Part shown: piece by piece, positions 13,920-26,880 of the stretch
Layout of the letters: the number at the start of each line of letters is the position of its first letter
Position numbering within the stretch: the stretch's first letter is position 1
DNA from: Hyalella azteca
Taxonomy: Eukaryota > Arthropoda > Malacostraca > Amphipoda > Hyalellidae
Length of the DNA: 64,000 bases
Assembly (NCBI RefSeq): GCF_000764305.2
Contig: NW_025944334.1
Location: 27,782-91,781, forward strand
Direction of reading: 5' to 3'
Translations under genes and position numbers: made by a program
Notes under the pieces: generated by a model
The model's input: only the letters and a program-made list of their open reading frames with translations
Databases searched by the model: none
What the model was told of the DNA's origin: nothing

Positions 13920-14139
13920 CAGGGTGAACCAGAATTAAGTAACCCTTTTAATTTGTTAATAAATAAAAAACTAAGAACATTATGAAGTTGAAACTTGTTT
14001 TATTTAAAAGAAGAACATTTTTATGGTAATACATGTATCCTAGTTTTTAAATATAATATATTTTAAATGCCCACCACAACGTTCTTAGTTTTTTATTTAT
14101 TAACAAATTAAAAGGGTTACTTAATTCTGGTTCACCCTG
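13920..14139. mobile_element. MITE with perfect 59-bp terminal inverted repeats (Tc1/mariner-like)
   Basis: A 220-bp element. The left end (13920-13978) starts CAGGGTGAACCAGAATTAAG and is the exact reverse complement of the right end (14081-14139). It is flanked on both sides by TA (13918-13919 and 14140-14141), the target duplication typical of Tc1/mariner elements. The 102-bp centre has no open frame, so it is non-autonomous. Perfect arms suggest recent insertion. The superfamily call is inferred from the TA duplication only. Confidence 0.85.
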
Positions 14140-16315
14140 TATGAGAAGTATGAGAGTGTCAGGCTCGCTGCAAAATTAGATTTGCTGCGTTACAATTCAG
14201 TTCTTCGATATTTCGATGAAAACCATGCATCGTGGCGGAAAATGTCAGTCTTTATGTTGCAGTTTTGTGAAAGGTACGTATTTTTCTAGAGGTCCATTTC
14301 ACAATGCACTTACCTGAAAAGAGAACACTAGTATTGTGATTTAATAAGATTAGTAAAATATTAGATATAATATTACGATACTCTATTATTATAAACTCTT
14401 GCGCACTGCGTTCATATTAATTCATATTTTAATAATTCTATCTCAAGCTCCTCACATGAGTAAACTTGTTGATAAATGTGGCGGCTTATCTATTTATGAA
14501 AGTTGTTACGTTTTACCGCGTCAAGCTAACGATGAGATGCTATATAATTAATCCGGTACTTTATAATGGAATAGGAGCAGATAATTTAAAATGCATTCCT
14601 CATGAACAATGAATGCGGCACACTCAAGGCGAATCGCTTTATAAAACACAACTAGGAAGATCTCTCAACGATCTCAACGATCTATTTAACGAGGGATGAA
14701 GCAATATTATAAATACATATGGATGCCTTCTGTCCACTACAAATTCTAAAAACATCGGACAAAACAAAATTCATATTTCCTCTGAATTTTTTCCGTTCAA
14801 TAGAATATATTGAACTATATATATATATTTCATATTTCCGTTCAATAGAAATTAAACATTCCGAAGAATTTTAATCGTAATTTTAATGACTATTCTTCTT
14901 ATTCATCAATTATTTGTTCTCATAATTTACTTCATTCCTTCAAAATCTTTGAACGCGATAATTGATAAAAAATATGCGGTTCTCAATCTTTAAATAATTT
15001 ATTTTCTATATTGAACGAGGATTAGAATTAAAACTCTATATTTGCTATTATAATTTTCTATCCTTGTAAATTTTTCATCCTTCGGTTTAGTTTTAAGTTT
15101 TTTGGCACTATATTTCCAGCCCATACTGAATACTTACATTTATTTCCAGCCATGCAGTATTTCATCATTTCGAAAATTTCCGCAATGTCTTTGCTCTACT
15201 AATCTTTATCTACGTCATAAATCAACGAAAGCAGTTATCCAATGCACAGAAATTTAACCAGCACATAAAAAAGTCAACAGTCGTAATTCGATCGTTACAA
15301 TTTCTTTGAAATTCTCCACAAACTTTCCAGTGCCCAATAACAACAAATGTTTTTTGCTCGCATTCCCTGGAATTTTACGGCCTGCAGTGAATTTTAAATA
15401 TTTTCAAACTTTTCTAAGCCTTTTCGCTTTAAGGGAAAGTCTTTTACGCTTTTTTGCGAAGAACCGCGTCGTTTTTAGGGGAATTTTGTAACTTTTTGCC
15501 GGTTTCGGCGCAGAGGAGAGGCAGGTTGAGGCAACCTGTGTGTCCTAAACTCCAATTTACGGGATTTTTTTCGTCTGAGGCAGCAACAGCCAACATCGTC
15601 GAACAGGGACGCAATGAGGCAGTAATAATAATAATTGTCATCGTCAAACATCAATGCAATGATATCTGTAATAATATCAATCATCATCGAACAGTGACGT
15701 GTTGATTTCAGTAATAATATTAAACATCGTCGCAGTAGTCTATCGTAGTCCAGCAATAATAACTATCCCCTTACATTGACTCGATTACTCCAGTAATAAT
15801 ATTTATAATAAAAAAATGTATTCCATGGCTATATACACCGTTAAGAGGCATTTCTATATAGCTAATTAATATCTCGAATAAAAAAAAGCGATTAATTAAT
15901 ATCTCGATTAGGTTGTTAAACGATATTAAACATTGCCGCATGTTTAATATTGGATGAAGTACAAATCTAATGATAACTACTCAAACAAATAAGTAGTTCA
16001 CAACATTCTGGACTAAATTTTCACCAATAGGAAAGAAATCCGTTTAAATGTAGAGCATATTTTTCTCTATCAAAAAGATCAGAAAGCCGTGAACTAACGA
16101 GCTCTGCAGTTCCCACAGCACTCTCAACCCATGCCAGGGTTGAGGCAACGGCCTAAATTGATTCATTTTTAGGAATTCTTCAACCCTTTGGGCTGAAGAA
16201 ACTCAACAGGTTTTGCCTGAGGCGGCTTACAGAAGCCCACAAAGAGGCATTCTTTCCGGGCCTCTTCCGCCTCTATGATCGAAGGCAGCTTACTAATAGA
16301 GTGTAGGTCCGCGCT

Positions 16316-16431
16316 ATATTATGCAAGGATATTGATCATTTATCGAGGATATTATTAATTTATCATGGATATTAATCATTTATCATGGATATTAATCATT
16401 TATGCAAGGATATTGATCATTTATCAAGACT
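16316..16431. repeat. Short tandem repeat, about 24-25-bp unit
   Basis: Four to five degenerate copies of GGATATTAATCATTTATCAT-type units. Confidence 0.8.
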
Positions 16432-19400
16432 AAATATCCGGCGATTTTTTATACATTAATTTTAATCTGACATTTTATACATTTAGTTTTTAATTTTAAT
16501 TTGAAAGAATTATTTTTTTTTGCCGTCGTTAGAATATTAACTTTAATCGTTTTGGAACCTTTCGGTTAGTTAATGCAGGAGCACAGCATCATTCCTGGTG
16601 CTTTTGAAGTATTGTTTTTTTTTTTCAATGGAAAACAGTCAAGTAATGGAAACTATTTAATTCAGATTGTACAATGGAAATTTTAATTTATTAAATTAAT
16701 AAAACAATGATTTTTGCAATATTATTTTGCTATGCTATTAGATTGTCTAATAACAAAATTATACGCAATGAATATGTAAATTTGTCATTTACAAACTTGT
16801 CAACCATGCGGGAATTAAATCAATTTTAATTCAAATTTGATACTTACGCATCGGTTTAATAAACCCAATAAATCAACACTAAAACCAACCATATCATAAT
16901 GCTCGTGGATTGCTTACTGAAAATAATTGTTCATTGATATCACGTTTAACATGAGTTTGTCGCTCTTAATTTTTTCCTATTAAAATTTTGAAGAATTACA
17001 CGAACAAAATTCTCTGTATATATATGTCAATAAAAATGTGTGAGTTCGATGATTTTTATTAAAAAATTTTCAGTGTGAATTTGAGGGTCCAATGTGAATG
17101 CATATGTTAAATTATGTTAGCATAACATATGTTATCTTATGTTCCCAACTCGTTATAAAAATTAAAATGTTTGTGTACTGCATATTTGAACCCCAAAAAA
17201 AGAAACAGAAGCAAGTAATATATTTTAAACTATAAAGGTTGCCCCGATATTGTGAAGTCGATGTAGACAAGAAGTCATACGAGGCAATCCATAAAACTTT
17301 TTCTACGTCGGTTCCCATTACCCTTCACCAAATTATTTCAAACGTGCATTCGAAAGTTTCCTGTTAAATTTTTATACGGCAACAATGTTTCAAAACGACA
17401 TCGTCCAAAAAACAGACACCCTGCCAGGCTTCTGTTATAAAAGCTCCACTTCTTTAGCGAAAAATGTCCTTCTCTCGGAAATATCGCCGTTTCGATCCGT
17501 TTAGGCTCCTTTTATTCTTCATGTGTTCTAAAAAAGTTCTATCCCTTTAAGGGCATTCCATATTTGTCTGAAAAACAGCAACAGTTGCATAGTGCAAACA
17601 GGGACTGTATCCCGACACTCGAACAATGTATTCCCATGTCTAGAGAAATGTAAGTCTCCCATGACACTGCATGGCAAAAAATGCCCGCTATTCCCACCGA
17701 CCGCCGCATTCCAGGTGAGATTTTTTAGGTTTTCCTGCATACGATTTACCCTTTCTTTCCATTATCACGGCATTTTTAGATTTTTTCCTCGAGTTAGTGT
17801 CAAAATTGAACCGATGCCAGCAGCCTCTATGCCACCTGTGGGTGAAGCGAGCTACCTGCCTCCCTGCAGCCGGCGGGCTGTGCGACGATCGTGCGATATC
17901 TTGAGATATATATGAAAATATTTAATAAATATAGCTTAATGATTTAAATATAAATGCAGAAATATATTGTACATGGACACAATATTTTTTTAACCATTGA
18001 AAATCTCGCACCCTGCCTGAATTATATCAAGTGAACAAGTGAATAATTCCTTTTTTTTCAAAATAGATGAGATTGCATTATAGGTTTTCCATGCTTTCAT
18101 CTGAAGTTATTTTTTATTTTATTTCGTTTTTCTGGCCTATATTTTAAATAAAAAATCTTTCCTCACCTTAACATTACGACTTACTTGGAGAAAAAATGTA
18201 AGACTTGGTTTTCCTATATAAAATATGAATTGAAACCAATTATTACTTCAAATCGGAACAATTTATTAAAAAAAATTCCGGTCAAAACCAATTATTATTT
18301 TGAATCAGATGTCATAACTTTCAAATTAAAACCAATTGCTATTTATTTTAAAATCAATTCCTATTCAAAAAACTAATGATAACTTCAAATCAGCATCATT
18401 TCAAACATTTATTTATGGGGTTAATATTATAAAAAATATTGCATCCATTTTTGCCCCTTCACGCCACATAAATGATTCAATGAAAACACTTATCTATTGT
18501 AAGCGGCATGCATTATATCAGCAAATGAGATATTAACTTATTGATAAGCAATCCCCTGCCATTCTTTGGTTATTAATTTAAAAATATGTTTAAATCTTCC
18601 CACACTAACTGAATTTTATGCATGATAATATTCGATCAAAACTTTTATGACACTCGTTTCTGTCTAATCCCTTAATTGACACAATACTCGTAAATAGAAT
18701 TATCCTGTGTAAACTATAATGTTTCTTCACCTGTGTTGAATTCACACACAACTCTGACATGGCATGAGTGTTAAAAGTAGTAGTATATAAAATATTTTCG
18801 AATTTTAAGTATTATATTGTAAATAAAGAAAGTATAGGATATAACAGTAAAATATATCGTCGGAGTAGTGATAATTAAATGCAGCCATGAGAAATCTATT
18901 GCAAAAATATCATTAATAATGATCTGAATTAATATTATTCTCATTCTTTTATAATTATAATTATTTTTCTTTTTTATTATTTCTATTATTTTGACGAGGT
19001 ATTTTTTATTGAAATAATTCCGTGTATACAGCATGCTTAAAAAAATTTCCAAGCCTTTCTGAAAACTTTGAAGTTCATCATTTAATTACGGGAATCGGGT
19101 TTGAATTTCAAGTCCGTTAGAAATTTAAAGAATTCTCCAAGTTTTTCAATGCATCCTTAAAGTGATGTTCCGATACGCATTTTGCTATTCCAATCCTTGC
19201 GTTAAACTATCCGTTCGATTTTGATTTTTTTTGTGCTAAATTTTTGAGTTGTGTTGAGTAAATAGGGGAAAGAACTCCGCTTCCCATTCCCTAGAAAATT
19301 CCGCATCCTTTATTTAATGGATTTTTTTGCTCGGGCATGGCAGGAAGGAAACGATCCTTTCCTGTGAGCCTGAATCTGTAATGAGCATCGGACGCTTCCT

Positions 19401-21412
19401 TCTCCTCTGCACCGCACAAACGACGGCAGCTAAACCATGGAATCTCGTTGAAATACCGAATTTTGAAGAACCATATTTTTTTCACCGGGACTAGCCTAGA
19501 AATAAAAAATATCTCCCCATTTGGCGCGAGGACAAATAACGCTACTTAAAACAGGATATAATTTAATGCTTTAACATAAATTAATGCTTTCTTCTTAATG
19601 CTAATCCTACGCAAAGAAGAAACAAACTGGGCGGTATTTGGTAAAGAAATGTACCGAGGTTTTCTCCACGTACAAGACAGATCGAGTTCACTCATACCTT
19701 CCCCGATTGTTGTTGGTTAATGCCGAGTTGTGAATACACTTTATTGTGATGAAAGGGGCAAGAAAGAGGCTGAGGCATAAACCATATGAGGAAATATAGG
19801 AAGAATCTTTCGAAGACGTGGGAAAAGACATCGCTTTTTGCTTGGAGTTTGTGTGAAGACACGGCGGACAATCAATCAAATCTGGTGCTGCTTATAAGGC
19901 AGAAGGACAATCCGTACGTTTTTGCTCCTCCGGGTATATCATCGTTGATGATATCATGTTCATATTTATCTTGCATGGTCTGAAATGGTTTCATTGTACT
20001 TAATGGGAAATGTGTGCATAAATAAGGCATGGAAGGAATAATTGTGTGACTCATTTCAATTTCTCTTTTAAATTTTTCTCTTTTCTTCTTTACATAAATT
20101 CATCGAGTGTTAATCGGCTGCATAGACTGGCAAAACAGGAGTCTGCTAGCAAATTGTTATTAGATGCCATATGTGTAGTTTACAAATTTAAGTTTAATAC
20201 CTGTCGAGATGATGCTAAAAATTTAATCTGGAATTAAGAACACGTAACCTAATAACCATTCTAAAAGCCTTCCGATGCTATCTATTCTGATGGATAACAT
20301 CGGGAAAATAGGACCTTATATGAAAATTAGAACCGTTAACCTCACTCATGTTTTAAATATTTTGAAACCTGGACTAGATTTATTTCCATTTTATCGGTTC
20401 ACGCAGCCGATGTAATATTAAACTCGAAAATTTTATTTTCTCCGTTGTCAACTGTAAGTTTCTCAGTCGCTTACTTCCAGGAATGACAATAGAATTCTAA
20501 TAATAAATAAATTTTATGCGTTAAATCGTTACAGTTTTGCATAAAATCGCGGGTATCGCACATTCTCGGGCACGCCGAACATACCTGCCTGGGCATCGAG
20601 TTACAATGCCCAGTTCTCTGGAAGGGTACAGCTTTTGTGGCGCCCATTCAAATTTATTGCTTAAAAATGGATTGCCGGTGCAAATATTGCATTGTGTGGC
20701 AATGCTATTGTGTTGCCCTTATGTGTAGGACTCCAGTTTTTAGGAGTAGTTTTTTGTTGCTACAGTTGTTGGTTCGATGCATTAGAGGCTCAAACAATGG
20801 CTGCGTCGAGCTATTGCTGCTTTAATGAGAAACCATTTTGCACATTTTTGAAACTTAATCGAAACAATCGTTTGATTTTTATCGTGAATATTTGAAAGTC
20901 ATGAATAGACCCATGTTTAAAGTAAGGAAGAATGGGCCAGATTCTTTACCAATATACATAATTCTGTATGCCTGAGATTCTTTTATAAACATAAAAGGAA
21001 CTTTAACAATACAGATAATTTCCATTAAAAATTATTGACACTTTAAAGGTTATGACTAATATATTTTACGTTATGATAATTTAACAAACTTTCTACGAGA
21101 ACAAACTTAAATTTCAATCACTTAGAATTTCCCATTATTCAGTGTTAAATTGTTTTAATTATCTGCCATTGTGAATTTCAAGTAATTTTTTTAATGTTGC
21201 GTTAAATAAATATGTAATAAATACTCATGTTCTTCAAATATAACGATAATTATGTTGTCTGAATGCAGAATTCTTCACTCACTCTAATTAATTTGATCAC
21301 ATTGGATCTATTGGTTCTGCTGGCAACGATTCGCGGTGGTTGAAGCAACATCGAATTAAGTTGTTAGGAAATATGCACTACAATGACTTGCAGAAATGGC
21401 TAGTCTATGTAG

Positions 21413-21555
21413 TGAGCATGTGTGGCATGAGTGGCATGAGTGTTGAGCATGAGTGGCATGAGTGTTGAGCATGAGTGTTGAGCATGAGTGTTGAACATGA
21501 TTGTTGAGCATGAGTGTTGAGCGTGAGTGTTGAGCATGAGTGTTGAGCATGAAAA
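21413..21555. repeat. Minisatellite, 13-bp core (GTGTTGAGCATGA)
   Basis: About ten copies of GTGTTGAGCATGA with a GTGGCATGA variant at the left edge. The 13-bp period makes all three minus-strand frames open and His/Ser/Thr-rich, which is an artefact of the repeat rather than a gene. Confidence 0.9.
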
Positions 21556-22270
21556 CTGCAGGAGTGTTGCTTGAGTGTTGCACGAGTGGTGCGTAGGTTC
21601 ATATTTGGACACTCATAACGCCCTCCTGCTCGCCGGAGTGACGCTTTGCAAGAAAAATGCCAAATTCAAACATTACTGCTACCTGGAACGGTACATATGA
21701 TTAATATATAATTGGGATATATTATATATGTACCAATTATATATTATATATAATTTGATTTTAAATAATTGATAGCTTGTGTGTCTAAAAAATTAATGAG
21801 TGAGTTATAGTCCCGAATTCACGAGAGTGCAATGCCTATATCTTATAAAAATGCCTATAGTCATACATTTATCTTTATCTCTATTTGTAAAACAAATTCA
21901 AACAATTCCAATTTAAGTTTAGGAACTTGTAGGCGTCAGCAAAATTCCCGTGAAATTTATTTGCCTCGATTGCGCACGTAATGTTCACAGCATGCGTACG
22001 TATCATGTATGCTTATACGCGTACGTTTTAGCGTACGAATATGTGTTTGTGTCATGCGTGCGTAAAATTAATGCGTACATATTAACGTTGGTACAATTAG
22101 TGCATAAGTACAAGCGTACGTAAAAGGCTCACGTATTAGCGTTAAATGTTCGTTGTAAGCTCGTGGCAGCGGAGCAGCGCTACGGTGACGCTGCTCGCCT
22201 CACAGCTGCTATACGTGGTATACTCATCAGCAGACACTCTGCTGCAGCGTATCTGCAGCTATATAGGCTC

Positions 22271-22271
<1 letters not shown>

Positions 22272-22321
<50 letters not shown>
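22272..22321. repeat. CTG/CAG trinucleotide microsatellite
   Basis: An uninterrupted run of about 16 CTG units, directly followed by a related 28-bp minisatellite. Non-coding as far as can be seen. Confidence 0.92.
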
Positions 22322-22335
22322 GGTTCACGCTCATG

Positions 22336-22503
22336 TACAGCGCTGCTGCTGATGCTGCAGCTGTACAGCGCTGCTGCTGATGCTGCAGCTGTACAGCGCT
22401 GCTGCTGATACTGCAGCTGTACAGCGCTGCTGCTGATGCTGCAGCTGTACAGCGCTGCTGCTGATACTGCAGCTGTACAACGCTGCTGCTGATACTGCAG
22501 CCA
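22336..22503. repeat. Minisatellite, 28-bp unit rich in GCTGCTGCTGAT
   Basis: Six copies of a 28-bp unit starting TACAGCGCTGCTGCTGATGC. Unit starts fall at 22336, 22364, 22392 and 22420 and continue to about 22503. A TGC to TAC variant alternates between some copies. Probably derived from the neighbouring CTG run. Confidence 0.9.
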
Positions 22504-25500
22504 TAAAGTGCAGCTTCCCTTTTTTTTGCAGACGCAATGTTTTCACTGATGCAACTGATTGCTGTTGATGCTTCTGCAGCTGATGCGTGGTGTAGTTGTA
22601 CTGATTGTTTTGAATTTACTCTGTAGTTCTTACAACTTAATTAATCCGCTTCGATATGAAAGTGATATGCATTTTAGGAATGTTGCTGGCGCCGGAAACC
22701 TGATGATGAATCCCGGTCCAAACTTACATTCATTTCCGCTTCAATGGATTATTACTGAATTTTGAATATAAGAAATTTTAGGAATGATGAATCAGGATGA
22801 AATATCTAGTGATATATTACATTATTCATAATAATTAACCTAGACTGAGAATTTGCGACTAGCGAATCTGAACAAAAATTGTAACAAAAATTGTAACAAA
22901 AGTTTTAACTTTTCTGTAAATCTCTCTAAATAAATATAATAACCTCGTCGTCGTTTCATATTAACAATAGAATCTGTGATTGAGTGTAATAAATTCATGT
23001 AGGCATTTTTTGTTACATCTAAAGGAATAATGGCTTCTGATAAACTTTCGCTTTCGCTACTTAAAGTGTTCGCTTAAAAGTTTCTGCTCATATCTACAAC
23101 CAATATGTATAGTGGTAGAAGTTATTTCTCAAATTGCTGAGAAAATCACTCAAATTTTAAACTGCTGTAATCAATTATAATATCAGTCATTTTAAAATGA
23201 TATTAATGATTAATATTGATTCTTATCAGTTTTTAGTTACTGCAAATAAAAACTTGAAATGTCCCAACCAACAAATGTTGTCTACGTATACACAACGGCA
23301 TTCTTAACAAAACGTTGTAAGTCTAAATAATTGACCAGTAACCGTTAAATCCAGTAAACGTTATAAAACTTTCGTATTTTTTATCAATCAGAGAAACCGT
23401 TGGTCGTAGATTTAAAGTCCACAGAATGCTCCACGCACAGTTTGTGTAAGTTTGTGCGTATCTCACAACGACCTTCCCACCGCCTTTTAAAGAGCCCGTC
23501 CCAGTCTGGATTTTTTGGTAGAATTCTCCCCAATCCGTTGGACTTTTAAGGCCAACAATGGTGGCGGAAAAAGGCAAGTTCCCACCCAAAACCCAGGCTT
23601 CCGTAAACCCGGACGCTGGACCTTTAAACCAGCCAATGCCGACACTCACTCTTGGTTTCGGGCTCCGCGCTCCCCTTTTGCTTCGCCGCCCAATTGGGAG
23701 GAGTCACCATTTGTATTTTCTCTGTGTTGGGGAAATGTTGAACGTTATGAAGAAATATTTTTATTCTAGGTGCTGGAAAAATGTATACATCTCTGAATAA
23801 ATACCTTAATTCTCTGTGCATGGGAGGTGTTTAAATTTATGATCAAATTTACGGAGAAACATTTTTATTCCCAATGCAAGGAATATATTTAAATCTATTT
23901 GAAGCAATATATTACCTGTGATGAACAGTAATATTCAGTTCATCTCCAACACTTAATCTATTCTTTGTAGCACCTGGCTCATATCTCTGCGATTGTGACT
24001 TCAAATGGTGCAATTTCAGTTAGATTTGCTTCCAACTCAATATTTCTTTTTATTCCTGAATAAAATCTAGATATGATTAGATTATTCTTTTTTATTTTTT
24101 AATTATGTTGAGGAATGTTTTTATAAATATTGACTTCATTGATATATTGATATTGATAAGGACTCAACGTATCTGTCGGGTATCTGACATCACGATATGG
24201 TGCTATTAATTGGCTTATAAACGGTATTAGTTCAGACGTCTTTCTTGAAACAGTTTTGTACAAAGTATTTTATTTTATAATTTGTGATTTAACTCACGCT
24301 ATTTATGTGCGCTTTCACTTTCTACTGTGCATTGGGCTGGTTAATGTGAGGTCAGTTTTTTAAGACTATCCAGCTGCTTGTCTATAGTTTTAACGTATAG
24401 TACGACTTATTTTCTTGTAACAAATTTTTGTTGAAATTTTGTTCAATACGGAATAAACTTTTGTATTTTGCAGCTTTAATTAGCGACGATGCAATTAACT
24501 GACTGAACTTTCTAAATTGAAGTTGATCAATACTCCTATTTAGGTTTTGCACTCTAATTGAATCGCATAATTACTTCTGGGAATCAATGACGGGTTTATT
24601 TAATTTTTAGATTAATTGGAAATTTTGTGAAGAGATTTGAACCCGAGAACTTTTATTATCATGTTAGAACCTTGGAGAAATACTAGAACTGGTTTCTCTC
24701 ATTTTAGCGTAACTTAAGGACCAATTGTTCCATGTCCTCATCGCCACAATGGCAGGAAATTAGCGACGGAAATACGATGATGCTAAATATTTCAGGGGAA
24801 AATTTATCCTGACTGAAATATTGAGGATCGAGGACAAATTAAACCATGCAATTTGAAGACTTGAAACTGGCATTCTTCGTTTACTTATTTTTTCATTAAT
24901 GTTAACGGTAATTTTTTCATACGATTATCCTGAACGAACTTCCACTGATACTATGAAGAAATTTAAAACTTTTCGGTTACGAGGAATTAAATCAAGATTC
25001 TTAAATGCGTAGAATGAAGCCTCGAGAAGGCATGCTCACGTAGCGTCGTGTACAGAAAGAGTTGACAAGATTCGAAGGTTTGTGATTGGCGCTGCATCCA
25101 ATCAATAGCGGCTTCCGAGCCGTCGTGGGGTTTGCACAAAAACTTTAACTCGGTTTTAAAAAGCCGTGTGTCTGGCCAGCCCCTCTCCCCCGCAGCAGCT
25201 GTAGACGGGACCTTTAAGTCGCCTGCTGCCTCAGTACGGCGGCCGCTTGCAGGGGAGGTGTACGTTGCCGCCACTTGTGTACCGCCGCCGATACCCGCGG
25301 TCGCCGAGACCAACTTTCCCGATATTTACTGGTGTGAAATCGTGTACCTAAACTCTCACTTGGTAAAATTATGATTTGATTCAAAGTGTGTAGACATTTT
25401 AATTATGTTTCGTAGTCAACGTTGCCCTATATGTTAAATCAAATGGATTTATAATGAACATCTGCTCTGAGATTCTCGTAAATGTTCAAGGGTGCGACCA

Positions 25501-26600
25501 CCTAAATTCTACTTATGAATAGAGACGCGATCTGCTCACCGTGTAAATGCGTCGAGCCTTGCTAGTGCCGCTACTTCTGGAGTCGCTGTAAAGTAAGAAT
25601 TTATGTGACTTATTTTTCCCACTGAACATCTCCGACCTTGCTCAATTATGACGGCAAAAAATGGGTAACTCGCCTAGAGTAAAGCGGCCTCATTTGTTCC
25701 TGTATTTATTGTGTGTTCCGTTGTGGCGACAGTGACTGAGAACATGCAAACATGTAAGCAAGTGATATCAATTATGAAACAGACTTTGTATTTAAATGCG
25801 ATGTTCTTTTTCGTTTTCTGAAAATTTCCATAAACAACAGTTTCAAGAAATAGACTAATTCCCTTTATTAATTAATTCACTAAATTCAAACAGATCGTTA
25901 ACAAGACTAGTATGATTGTATCGGCGTTGTGTAGAGAGTGAATATTAGCGCTACGAGCTGCAGCCTTGCACCGCCGCTCTACGTGACATAAAAAATATGA
26001 ACTCGAGTGTACGAACGAGTAAACTTTTACGAATTAATTCATCATTTGTTCCGATGATAACCAGAATTTTCCCTTGTTCTATTTGTATCTTCAGTTCCAT
26101 GTGTGATATACGTGGCGCTTAAAAGATATTTTTTCTTACAGAGTTACTTCATTCATAAATTAACAATTACGATTCCAGCTATTCGGTTCAGTGAAACAAT
26201 CGAATTACTCATGATCGATTTATAATTATAATTTACATGCGTCATCTGAATTTTTGAGTGAAAAATCATTCGCATTTCCAAAATAAAATCCGTTTACGAT
26301 ACTGTGAGCAACGGAAATCAAATGGTCTCGCGTTATTTTTCGGTGAAATCCATTAGTAAAAAAAGTGTTTGTTAAATTCATGTAACTGATGTCCAGTTGA
26401 GCTGTCGCCTGCAGTCTTCATTGACATGAAATAAAGAGCGGCTTCGGTAATTTGTTCGTACAACAGAAAGACTTTTTTCTTTCTAAAATCCCACTCTCGT
26501 CCACCGTTCTAGTACGCACCGAAAACTTTCACGGCAATTCCAACTTGATTCGAACCTGCGCAAGCGGTGCTGAAAGATAAAAATCGTTCCCGACGCAAGT

Positions 26601-26880
26601 ATGTCGGAAATGGTCGAGATGGCAGAGCTGCTCGACCGACCCGACAAAATCGAAGTCGCTGTCGATAGCGTTGACGTCCCCGACGAAGCCGAAGACCCCC
26701 GAAATAATTCGTTGCTCTCGGGTCGTAAACGACAGCGGTCTGGTTCAGTCACCCCCGAGGAAGGCAATGTTATGAACATCGTAGATAACAGCAGACCCTA
26801 CGACGAAGAAGCTTCAGGGTCTGCGGGCTGTGAAGATAGGGCTGCTCTTCTGCTCAGGGTTTACCTCAAGATGAAGCTTG
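26601..26880 (+). CDS. cas: castor coding exon 1 (residues 1-93)
   Basis: ATG at 26601, with an in-frame TGA at 26571 and no ATG between. It encodes an acidic N terminus followed by GRKRQRSGS, an NLS-like basic stretch near residues 41-49, and ends in RVYLKMKL. The donor is GTGAGT at 26881, leaving one base of a Gly codon that exon 2 completes. No known domain. Confidence 0.82.

Larger units (their letters stand above)
14140..26600. other. Non-coding flank upstream of castor, part 2
   Basis: AT-rich DNA without a supportable exon. It contains a 25-bp-type repeat (16316-16431), a 13-bp minisatellite (21413-21555), a CTG microsatellite plus a 28-bp minisatellite (22270-22503), and two GC-richer patches (about 23460-23700 and 25090-25320). 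The open frames in those patches have no recognisable domain. The last few hundred bases before 26601 must include the castor 5' UTR or its last 5' intron, but I cannot place a transcription start. Confidence 0.6.

Noticed and set aside
21356..21612. Three overlapping His/Ser/Thr-rich minus-strand frames
   Set aside because: They are the three phases of a 13-bp tandem repeat, so all frames are open by construction.
22559..22765. Plus-strand frame ending near NPGPN, resembling a 2A peptide of non-LTR retrotransposons
   Set aside because: The D-x-E part of the 2A motif is missing (it reads NLMM-NPGP) and nothing retroelement-like surrounds it; probably chance.
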